Assembly: GCA_013433145.1 (NCBI GenBank)
Contig: CM024185.1
Coordinates: forward strand, 2,988,501 to 3,052,500
Source: Ascaris suum
Taxonomy: Eukaryota > Nematoda > Chromadorea > Rhabditida > Ascarididae
Direction of reading: 5' to 3'
DNA: 64,000 nucleotides
The notes under the pieces are model-generated. The model was not told where the DNA came from and did no database searches. It worked only from the letters and a program-made list of their open reading frames with translations. A program made the translations under genes and the position numbers. Positions 54,601-64,000 of this stretch are shown in pieces (the first letter of the stretch is position 1; every line of letters starts with the position of its first letter).

Positions 54601-57600
54601 ATTTGAATATGCCTTATGGTTGAATTGTAAGTAGCCAAATGGGGTTCATTTATGTCGTTTAATTTCTCTTTATTATGTGTAATTATTGAGTGACTTCCAG
54701 CGAAATTGTTGTGTTCGTTACAGAGTGCTTTAACTGTCATGGATTTGGACATTTGGCACGTGACTGTCCGGAACGGAAAGCGGACAGACGTGAAGGAGGA
54801 GGTGGTCGCTTCAGTGGCGGTAAGTGATTGATTTTGGAACTTAGCTGTGTCTATGAGCTGTAGGATGCGCAACATATGCCCGGCTAGCCGCGCAAAACGG
54901 TTTTGCATTTCTTGGATCTCATTTCCGGGATCTGCTTCTCGTATGTGCATGTACCTATGGAATCTCTCAAGTAGGAGCGTCAAATGCCTATACTGGCTGG
55001 TAAAAATGAGGCTCATTTTGCGATCGGAGGTCGTTTCAAGGTGTTTAAGGTCGGGGATCATGATCGATTCGCTTTTTCTGATGTTGCAGGTCAGCGGATT
55101 TACATTGGGTGCTACGATTATTGTGAAAGTAATTTTGGGTGGCAATAAGCGTTGGGAAGCATGTTTTCTTAAGCGGTCATGATTTGACAGCATGGTGTGG
55201 AGTACTATTGCAACATATAACTGTCAGGTTTGGGGCGTTTCACGTGGTTAATTTAATCACAATCACACCTTCAAGATAGTTTGAGGCTTGATACAGGTAG
55301 GTACCTGTGCTTTATTCGATTTTGATGTCTCATTTTGAAGTAGTTCATGTAATTGGATTCTATAAATTGATTTTGTTGTAGAATGTTACAAATGCCACGC
55401 AGTGGGTCACATTGCTCGTGATTGTCCTGAACCAAGAAGAGAAAGATATGATGATGGCGGGCAATTCGGCGACAGGAAATTTGACTCAGGAAGGTTGGAA
55501 GACAGCAGCCGCCGATTTGGTTCGAGTGGATTTAGTACGGCGGAGAAGGAAGAAGTTAGAGGGTTCGGCGGAAAAGGAACTGATTTCGAGAGCAGTAAAT
55601 TCGGGAGGGAATTCGGATCGACTGGTTTTCAAAGTGCGACAAATGAGGGACACTGGCGCTTTGGTGGAGACAACCGCGGTTATGAAGATGAGCGAGAAGG
55701 ATTTAGCAGAGAAAGAAGATTTAATGCAGCGAAGAAGGCACAGCAAAAAACGAATGCATACGGTATCTCTTCGTCGATTTATTGAGCCGTTTGGACGTTA
55801 GAAGTGATTTGCTCGCTCGATAATGATTTGAGAAGGAATCATAATGAGGCGTTTTGAAATGGCACATATTGGTCAGCTAGGATAATTTCATTGTGTGCAA
55901 AATTGCGATCAGAAATGCACTAAAATTCGACCGCTGATGAAGGATTCATTGTTGATTGATATTTATCGAGTCCACAAGTGTTGTTGAGGAGGCACTTTTG
56001 TGATTAAAGGAAAAAATAGAATTTTTAGTTATAGTTTCTTCATATTTCTTCATTCTATTACTTGAATGCTACCGCAGTTGATTGTTCGGGAATCCAACTC
56101 GGCCTCATTCAGACCACTCTACATGCAACCATGTATAGTTTTCACATCGGTTTGTTATGAAAAATTTTGATTTACCTGAATGCGGATTTCTCTGAAGGTT
56201 TGAGAAGGTGCTGCTTCTTCATGCCGTATAGAGCAGCTTTGCATATATGCTTCGCCTTATCAGCGATTTCCACAAAACATTCTTTGTTAGTGGTTGTGTC
56301 GTAAAATAGCTGCTCCACAACAACAACAATTTGGAGGGAAAGGAAGTCAACCTGTTCTTGTGGAATATGATCATATGGGGGTTGTTTCGTTGGTCTCCTC
56401 AGCTGCCATTGCTCACCCTGTTTAAATTTAAGCAATTTCACTAATATTTTCATTGTATTTTGCCACTGAAGGCTTAAAATCAGTGCACATAATTGAAGAT
56501 CCAGGATTAGAGAGTAAGATTGCGTGACTTCAAACATTTCAGGTTTTTTTAGGGGGGAGGAGAGGGGGCGCAACATGCCGGTGAGAACGTAGCGATTGCT
56601 TTGTTGTTTTTTCTTGCTTATAGGTTTCGGCTTTTCGTCGGAGAGAGATGGCAGTGACCTCGCAACGGAGAGGGTATTTGGCAGATTTGGCTCCAAAGGT
56701 GAGCGCTATTGACGGTTAGATATGCATTTTCGGCTATTTTTCAAAAATAGTTCAATGCTGTGGCAAATTTTGACGAATTATTCGGTTATTCATTGATGGC
56801 TATCGTTTTGGATTAATGAGAGCGTCTGAAGTCAAAATGTTGGTGTTAATTGATCGCGCAAAGTGGGACTTTCTATTCCGCTCACTTTTATTCTGCTTAA
56901 TTTAATGGTAAGATCCAATTCCTTCCTCAGGCCTATTCGATTTAGTCATCTTACCACGCAGGTTAAGTGCATTTGTTTGAAGGGGGTTAAAGGCTTTATT
57001 CGTGCATCCGGATGCATAAGATTGTGTATGAATGTGGCGAAGTTGCAGGCAGTGATGTGGGAAGTACCTCATCTGACCGGGCAGGAGCAGGAAATATGGT
57101 ATCTGCTGACGCGACTGCAAGCGTAAGTATTGGCTTGTGCTGTGGTCATAATAGGAGGTGGCTGCAGCCTATTTTTCTTTGGATAGTTTTTTTCATGGAG
57201 ATTTAAGGTTCTTTTTTATGATTGGAAAAGTAACTGAAAGGAGGGGTATTGTAGTGTATTGTTGACGACTGTTCTTTTAGGCACATTTGTTGTCCTATGG
57301 GAACAAATTGTTTATTAAGAATTATTGTGCAAAAATGTTTGATGATTTAAGTTCGTTGATTAAATTGGAGAAAACGAGGAGCGGAAATTTGTGGGATTTT
57401 TTAATTAGCCGATGAGTGAGCATCGATCCGTTGATGCATCTCTGCTCTCCCTGTAGTCTCTTTCGAGAGCGCATATTGAACAGATCTCTATTATTGTCGT
57501 TACTGAGAGGGGGAGAGAGGTGCATTATGGATAGGAATATCGAATTTCAATGAAACAATTGTTTTTGATGTGTTTATTGTTGCATGGCTTGATGACATTG

Positions 57601-60600
57601 ATAATCGAAGGATTTCTTCTGAGCGGCAGGCTTATTTAGAAGCGATAATATGCGCGATTCGTTTGATTATTATCAAAGATGAACGTTGTATCACTGCTGC
57701 TCGTTGGTTAAATGTACAAGGAGATTGAAAGCAGCACACGATTTTAGGCGATCGAGGATTTAATGATACAACAAGCGGAAGAATGGTGCGTGAAGGACGA
57801 TAACCAACCGAAGAATGTGCAATTCAAGGTAGATGGGAATTGGTAGTATTGTAGTTGAGAATAAATGAAACTTCAACATATCACCTCAGCGATGTCGTTG
57901 CATTTGTGCCGTCGGGTTGTCTTCCTTTTTTTCGTAAGTTTAGTTATTACTTTTGAACGAAAGGGGGGGGGGGGGGGGGGGGAGGCAGATTGTTGCAGAT
58001 AGGTTGTGGAGAGTCTTGCAACGGCACTCTCGATGTTATATCCGTCTGTTATTGTATCCATCTGTCCTGTATTCACCTTGGGGATGGGATGTGCATGCTT
58101 TTTAGCCGCTCTGTATAGGCGAAGTTGTTGTTTGGACGATGCGTGGTTGTATGACGCAACCTGTTGCTTACTTTCGCTTTTTCGCTCAAGCTGTCTGACT
58201 GCATTCACTGCATTTCCCCCATAATCATACATACGCTCCCAGTTGTGCGTAGGCCAGTTCGCCGAAATTTGCTTTCATTTTCTGCGTAAAAATGGATTCA
58301 TATTCATATCTTTAGGAAAGCGATGACATTTTGAGACAAGGAAATGAGAAGAAGAGCTTCAAGCAGGCTAGCAGTGATGAAACGGCTCGAGGTTGCCAAC
58401 AAGGAAAGGATTCGTCGAAGATGATTGTAGATAAAATATCCATCGTGAGTTTTGTCTACTGTAGAATGAACATATATTGGCAGCTCCTCTCCCCTCCCTC
58501 TCTCCCTCGTCAATTTGGTTTGGAAAGAGAGTGGTGTTTCTTTACCACTCCCAGGAATGTGCGTCCGTTTATTGAAGATTCAGACTTAGCGTTGATCATA
58601 TGCATAGCAAAGGTTGAGAATGCAAGACATTGATGAAGGATGTAGACACCTGTCCTTACTTATGTCAGTTTGTGTAACTAGTGTAGACTTGATGTCGGTC
58701 GAAGTTATGAACCTAAGAAAACAACATTGCCTTTTACAACTTATTGCGCTTCATGTGCTAATGTTAGAAAAAATGTTCAGAGTTGCTGTTGAATTATATG
58801 GCTGATGACTTTTGAGGATGGCGAAAGAGTTCAACAGGCTGCAAATTATGAAGGACATTACCCTAGGGCGACTCGTGGTGAAACGTCAAGCGGAGAGAAT
58901 TTTGAGTCTTCGATTGGAACGAGGATCACTCAAGAAAAAGAGGTCAGTATTAAGATCGAAGATCAGCATAACTTGGATGAAGGTATAGACAGAGAAACTT
59001 GAGGAGCTTATAGTCTCTGAAAAACGGAGGGTAGGGGTCGTCGCGGTATGAACGGACATAACTACCAGAGGACGTGCGAATGGAAAAGGAACTTCCTGTC
59101 CGTTCATTAATTGCGGGTTCTCTCATCGTCATGAGATGTTAGCTTTGTATAAGGAGGAAAAGGGTAATTGTAAATAAGAGTAATTTCAAATGTTCGCACC
59201 GGTAAGGGTAGGTGTGCGGTAAAGGGAATGGACGCTCACATATTTGAGCATGTGAATGTGGTCTTCGATGATGAGCCTAATAGTAAGAGTTGGTTGCTTT
59301 TTGTAATGTCTCATTTGGTTAGCACTAGGATTGGCTCCTGAGGGATGGGAAGCTGTGTTGAGTCAGTTGGCGAGGTTTTGAGCATTTTTGGCTCTGCTTG
59401 AAAAAACATCCATAAACAGCAGGAATATTCTGGGAGATTTAGTGTAAAAGGGCCCTTCCCAGAGCACGTTGCAATAATTGTGTTTTCATCTTTTCTTCAG
59501 TAATTTTTTGCTAGGTTTGCATGGAAAATTAGGTTATCAATCTGTTTGATTACTATAGAAGTATAAGCCTTTCTCATTTTCCGGTGGATAAAAGTTGGTT
59601 TTAGTAAAATGTTTTTTAAAATGGTTGCAGTGGAGTACCTTTGAAAATTGAAGCACTTCGTATCTTGTTGAAATTTTTCACTGATTTTTTGAGGAGATGC
59701 AGTCTGATAGTGATGGATATAAAAGTGAGGTATTGATTGTTGTTTGCTTGCAGGTAGCAGGTAGTGATAATTCGTTGCTGCAAGAGGGGATGCCAATGCA
59801 GAATAACACCATTGTGCAACAAATCGATCCACCCATCTTAGCGCCTGTCAAGATGGGAGAAGTCGTGAGCTGTATGCGATCGGATGGCTCGGTATGCTCC
59901 CTTGTGATTCAGTTTCTGGTGGTTTGTTGTTGACTAGCATCATCGGGTTGGTTGGAAGGCAGCAATCTTTCGTCTTCAAGCACCTCGATATTTTCTTTAT
60001 ATTGTATCATCAATATTATGTGAGTGGTTAATGCTGAAGGCGATGAGCACTTGAGCGCAGTATCGAAAAATCGTCGAAGTTCGAGCGTATATACGAACCT
60101 ACAATTTGACTGGATGAGGCGATCTACAGGAGGCGGGATATCGGCTCTTTTACACATTTATATTAGCCGATTGCAATCAACGGATTCGATGATTTTTTCG
60201 TTCAGATTGACGCTAGCCCGGATTCGTTTTTCATCCAGTTGTGCCGTGATGAGAAGGTCATTGAAAAAGTATCGTTGCTTGAGATGCCGGCCAAGTCAAG
60301 GAAAATTGATTGCCCTCAGTTGTCGATGGTATGTATGGCACCTTTTTGTGGTTCCTTCTACCGTGCCGAAATCGTCTCGATTGAGAACTCGGAGAGGTTG
60401 ATTTTGTTTCCGGCTGTTTTTATTTTTTATTTTTTGCTTCACTCTATCTTAAACTTTTCGTTGCATTATTTCACGGCTTTTTATGTGTTTCATGAAATCA
60501 TTTTCGTTTGTTATAAGTGGAGGGCTTGTTTTTTATCCTGTTGGAATGTCGGATGAACGTTTTTAGGGGCCATTTTAAATGATTTACAAAAACAGATATA

Positions 60601-63600
60601 CATCTGTACATTTGCTGACGCATTTAGTAGACAGATTGTAGATAAATTTACAAGTGGATCTGATGTGAGGTAAATGTTTTGGCGCAGGTCTTATCGTTCT
60701 CAATCGATCTGTTTCCTTTGAATGAGTTGTGCCGACTTTCGTTCCTTTCATTTCATCTGTTTCGAAACTGTATGGATATTTCCCGCTTCTCCTTCACATT
60801 CTCTCCTATCCCTCACTGTCCTCCATTTGTGCAGGCGGATACGGAGTGATGAAGATTGGTCAAGTTAGCGCTCGAGTAGCACATTGTATGTGATTGTTTT
60901 AGGTGTTGCGTCATGTTCGTCGACTATGGGAATAAAGAGGAAGTCAGCGCTGATGAGATATACTTCATTGACGATACATTACCGGCCATTATGAGGAGTT
61001 CGCCTCGCCTGGCATTCCAGTGCAGACTAAGCGATGCGATGCCGACGGGTGGTGAGGTATAGTGTTTTGGGTCTTTGTTGCCGTTATATTGTAAGCTGAA
61101 TGACTGGCGGGATTAATTTAGGTGTAAGGGTATGGCATATGACACGCATTTATTTTCAGCACAAACCGTCCTTTTTTACAATTTTTTCAGAAGGCGTTCT
61201 CTGCGGAAGCATGCAGGCTATTTTCGCTATTGGCTCAGGGCATTTTGAACGTGCGCTTCGTTTATAAATCAGTAAGCGGCATCTATGAGGTAACTCTTGG
61301 ATTGCCCGATGGAAGAAGCATATCGGACATACTGTGCAAAAGGTTTGCAGTTTAATTGGCATGAAGGGAGTAAGCTTGAAAGTCGCAAAAAATATCTTCT
61401 TGAGTGATATATGAAGGATGGCATCTATGCTTTGATGAGGTGCTATGTGAAGATTTGATAACTTTGATAAGCATCTGTACTCCATTTCTTAGGGGTTTTG
61501 GTGTTTTCAATGTTTTATTTATTCGTATCTATTCGATCATCCTAAAAGCACTTGGATGATTTGCTGTATCGTTATCGATCGCTGTACTTTCTGCTGATAC
61601 CCGAAGCATGAGAGGGATATATCACTGATATGATGTTCTTGCTTCTATGAACTTGTTCCCCAAAGGTACGGCCTCATTTTTTCATATTAGCAGTGGCTGC
61701 ATATTGAAGTATGTCAAAATTTTTTATGGTTTTTGCACTTCGCAGTACCACCGAAGTTTTAATGGCATGGATGTCGTTCTCCGCTGTAGTCGGATAGCTC
61801 GGTTCGATATAATTGCCATTGGCCATAGTTTTTTTTAAAAAGTGATACTTCAAAACGATTTGTATGCAAAGGAGGATTTTGCTGTATTTTGCCGGCTTAA
61901 GTAACCAAATTGCACAAGACGAAGAAAAGGGATGGAATCAGCCAGCATTTGCTTCGGTGGGGTGTATAGGCGAAATATTTCATTCGCTTATGTTTAAGAG
62001 GCTGTGCCGCTCGACTGAATTGGCCAAAGAAGTCGGTACCGATTTTTGAGGAATGCTTTGTGATGCGATCGGATGACACCGACGATGTGGAGCAAATTTT
62101 TACGGTGCAATTCGTAGACGATTTTCACAACGTCGAGAAGGTTGGCAGATGCTTACGTTTGAATTTGTTATTGGAGGGGAAATGTTTATGAGGTTTTCAT
62201 TCAGCGCAGCTAAAGTTGTGAATTTTTGAAATCTCACAATGAGGCAAATATAATTTCGTTTTTATAGGCGGTGAACTGATTTCGTTAAAGGTATCAGGTT
62301 GGCAGCATGCAGTGAATTGCCTGTTACGTATGAAGTTTTGAGGTTTTGTTGTATCAATTTACTCCAGTTCATAATGGGAATCTTTTTCCTAGCATACATG
62401 CCGATATAGTCTGATTTCTCTTCGTTAACCGTCTTTTAAAGTCGCACTGGCTTTGCTATTTAGTTAGCTATAGCATTATCTTGCTAACGCTTTGTTCCCA
62501 CTGGTAATATATGGGCATTTTTGTTGTAGAAATTCATAGCGTTCGCACTGTTACTGTTTCCTTGTAGCTTTCAACTGCCTACGAGCCTTGCACAAGCACC
62601 CTCCACTCGCCTCGTATCGGTGATATCACAATCACATCATTCGATGATCTTCCGTATCGTGCAGAGGTCGTTGGTATTGTTGAAGAAAGATCCAGTAAAG
62701 GCGGAGGAGCCGTGAAGCAGATGTATCGTGTGAGATATGTGGATTTCGGCAACGAGTGCTTAAAAGAGGCCGAAGAACTCTTTGCAGTCGACAGGGATGA
62801 GCAACCAGAGGTAGCATCTTTACTGACTTGAAATGGAGGGCAGTAAGCCTAGAGATAAGTTGGAAGGGTTATTATTTACAGCAAAAAAAAAACTGGCTGA
62901 ACGGAACGCCGTGGGTTGTTGATTTCATTTTCCACCGGCCACACTTTCACGTTCCAGATGTCATTGCATCTCAGCTTGCAAATGAATGGGTGCGTCCTTG
63001 TAAACAGGCATGTGGGGGAGGGGTTGAGCTGGGTTTAGCTTTATGTTATTCGCCGTTCGGTTGAAAGAGGGTTTGGTTGCACCTTGAGTATACCATAGTT
63101 GTGGTGCAGGCTGCAATAAATTTTTCTGCAGATGGTACTTCGCTTGCCGAAACAGGGGATTCGATGTCGCCTGATTGGTGTGCAACCGTGCGGTGATGGC
63201 AAAGATGAAATTACGGGGTCGTGGTCGAGAGCGGCCCTAGAGATTCTGAATGCGGCAGTGCAACCTGGAGAAGAGATTACGGTGATGTTTGGGCATCCAT
63301 GTGAAGACATTTACCCTATTAAGGTTTGTATTTTCGCGATTTTTTTTCTTTTCATCGATTACTGAGCCTTTGGCGATTTCATAGTATGGCGTAATTATCG
63401 GCTTATCGTTGTGTTCATGATTGATTTTGGAAAACTGGAAGTGAAGGCGCTGTTTTGATTAATTCATGGGGGGGGGGGGGTAGGTATCGAATGCAATAAG
63501 ATGAATAAATGATCAAGGAGCTGTCATTGACGTTAGTTATGGTGAATGTAATGCCGAAGACATGTTTTTTTCTTTTTTTTTTGGGGGGGGGGGTCGCAAA

Positions 63601-64000
63601 TCGGATTGTAATATGCATCCCATAAATAGCTTCTTATGTATGAAACGTCTTTTCGTCGTCGTTTTGTAATGAAATTGTGGTTGAGCTATTCGTCCATTTC
63701 AAATTCAGAGGTCTCTATCGTATCAGTTTTCGTGCGGATAATTTTGCCTAATACCTCACATGGATGATTCCAAAATAGTGACAGGGACTTTGCCAGGCGA
63801 GTTTTGTTGCAGAAAAACATTCTTTTGCAGAATATTCCGTTACAGGTTGTGACAGCCATAAAGGAGACTGCTGAAGTTGCTGCCAACAAAATTGACGAAG
63901 AGACCGGGGAAGTAGGTTGTATCGAAAGAATAGAGACTGAACGTAAGCTCGACCTAGCGAAATTGTTGCTCGAGAAGGGGCTGGCTGAGTTGGCAGTTCA
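47690..64000 (+). CDS. multi-Tudor protein with GLH-like Gly-rich region and two CCHC zinc knuckles (3' end outside the window)
   Basis: Exons: 47690-47828, 48536-48688, 49036-49174, 49329-49395, 49982-50171, 50397-50452, 50767-50908, 50934-51128, 51751-51801, 52770-52862, 53263-53370, 53774-53866, 54463-54591, 54724-54819, 55382-55762, 56624-56698, 57049-57122, 57748-57828, 58316-58444, 58817-58942, 59754-59891, 60206-60396, 60903-61056, 61191-61342, 61999-62140, 62568-62810, 63132-63323, 63846 onward. All phases agree, giving at least 1,294 residues. Layout: basic N-terminus; Tudor 1 (about 88-215); linker; Gly/Phe/Ser/Arg-rich segment (about 377-700) with knuckles at about 518-532 and 550-565; acidic linker; Tudor units from about 870 to the end. 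By family, Tudor domains read dimethyl-arginine on Argonaute/PIWI or Vasa-type partners in germ granules. Gly-rich repeats with CCHC knuckles occur in nematode GLH helicases, but no DEAD-box motifs occur here. The acceptors at 50766 and 58816 (GAG) and 52769 and 61998 (AAG) are unusual. Confidence 0.9.
48536..50171 (+). other. Tudor domain 1 (exons 2-5)
   Basis: The extended Tudor fold is complete. [21 protein letters not shown] is the N-terminal SN-like strand and [17 protein letters not shown] the helix. [20 protein letters not shown] is the first core strand pair and [20 protein letters not shown] the canonical cage strand with [20 protein letters not shown] is the closing strand. The aromatic residues expected for methyl-arginine binding (F in ARF, Y in LYRA, F and Y in FFVDYGN) are present. 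Confidence 0.9.
51155..51366 (+). repeat. dispersed repeat, copy B, in intron 8 of the Tudor gene
   Basis: This is the same element and orientation as 45330-45545. It starts within about 30 bases of the 5' splice site of exon 8 (50934-51128). Its central hairpin reads CCTCGG/CTGAGG, so one stem pair has changed on both sides (T-A to C-G) relative to copy A. Confidence 0.75.
51574..51663. repeat. (TA)n microsatellite in intron 8 of the Tudor gene
   Basis: About 45 TA units with one TG variant near the end, about 90 bases upstream of the acceptor for exon 9. Confidence 0.95.
54101..54116. repeat. 16-base poly-C run
   Basis: An uninterrupted C tract in the intron between exons 12 and 13 of the Tudor gene. 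Confidence 0.95.
54724..55435 (+). other. two CCHC zinc knuckles (exons 14 and 15)
   Basis: Knuckle 1 reads [17 protein letters not shown] and knuckle 2 reads [17 protein letters not shown], both exact C-X2-C-X4-H-X4-C with the aromatic and glycine residues usual for RNA-binding retroviral-type knuckles. Each opens its own exon, right after the split first codon, which suggests exon duplication. GLH helicases of nematodes carry the same type of knuckle among Gly-rich repeats. Confidence 0.93.
57963..57982. repeat. 20-base poly-G run
   Basis: The longest G tract in the window, in the intron between exons 18 and 19 of the Tudor gene. Confidence 0.95.
59754..61342 (+). other. Tudor domain 2 (exons 21-24)
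   Basis: It begins [16 protein letters not shown], continues with the strand [20 protein letters not shown], then [19 protein letters not shown], the cage strand [20 protein letters not shown] with canonical D-Y-G-N, and closes with [13 protein letters not shown] and an SN-like tail ([19 protein letters not shown] to [19 protein letters not shown]). Cage residues look intact. Confidence 0.9.
61999..63323 (+). other. Tudor domains 3 (degenerate) and 4 (canonical), exons 25-27
   Basis: Exon 25 reads [18 protein letters not shown] and then [14 protein letters not shown], where the expected D-Y-G-N is replaced by D-F-H-N one place out of register and no YRA-like strand precedes it. Exon 26 is a normal Tudor: [28 protein letters not shown], a Gly-rich loop, [20 protein letters not shown] with D-F-G-N. 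Exon 27 gives its C-terminal strands ([11 protein letters not shown]) and SN-like part ([20 protein letters not shown]). Exon 28 continues this unit out of the window. Confidence 0.82.

Larger units (their letters stand above)
51751..56698 (+). other. Gly/Phe/Arg/Ser-rich low-complexity segment made of symmetric exons
   Basis: Exons 9-16 are all phase 1 at both ends, with the intron inside a glycine (or Gly-derived) codon. Their products repeat short patterns such as [59 protein letters not shown] and [13 protein letters not shown]. Such FG/RG/SR composition is typical of disordered regions that promote condensate formation and carry arginine methylation; that is knowledge of the class, not a measurement here. 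Two exons are exactly 93 bases. Confidence 0.85.

Noticed and set aside
54447..55193. 248-codon open minus-strand frame, the longest single frame in the window
   Set aside because: It lies antisense to the Gly-rich and first zinc-knuckle exons of the Tudor gene; its content is the mirror of their GGN/CGN codons and it has no family resemblance.

Overview
This window reads as the nuclear genome of a nematode. The DNA is AT-rich, genes are split into many small exons with a TTTTCAG-type 3' splice consensus, several start codons lie just behind a 3' splice site as expected for spliced-leader trans-splicing, and one gene is a complete nematode-type serpentine (Srx-like) chemoreceptor. I cannot name the species. 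Exons were joined by hand from splice sites, reading phase and family resemblance; nothing was searched or aligned by computer.

Left part (1-12.9 kb). A minus-strand 7TM chemoreceptor-like gene starts at 5672 and runs left; it has TM1-TM6 but no visible TM7 before the stop at 662. A plus-strand chain of four phase-compatible exons (9013-10240) encodes an unrecognised protein, and a minus-strand exon at 11233-11367 may open another gene. A strongly purine-biased G-rich block lies at 10853-11057.

Middle left (12.9-27.35 kb). About 20 minus-strand exons form one gene for the HEAT-repeat protein TTI1, partner of TELO2 and TTI2 in the TTT complex that matures PIKK kinases (mTOR, ATM, ATR, SMG1). 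Two CRE/ATF-like motifs lie directly before its start codon. One exon carries an in-frame TGA.

Middle (27.35-47.6 kb). Mostly AT-rich intergenic DNA with microsatellites and short tandem repeats. The complete seven-exon Srx-like receptor (33885-37510, minus, 294 residues) sits here, with a possible GPCR 3' exon (32470-32617), an orphan plus-strand last exon (39192-39285) and a candidate two-exon gene for a 68-residue basic protein (39621-40472).

Right part (47.69-64 kb, running off the window). One large plus-strand gene of at least 28 exons encodes a germ-granule-type Tudor protein. It has one Tudor domain, then a long Gly/Phe/Arg/Ser-rich segment with two CCHC zinc knuckles like those of nematode GLH/Vasa helicases but with no DEAD-box core, then at least three more Tudor units. 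Most exons of the Gly-rich segment are symmetric phase-1 modules that begin and end inside a glycine codon. This is the most interesting item in the window. One of its introns holds one copy of a dispersed repeat of about 215 bp whose other copy lies upstream of the gene at 45.3 kb.
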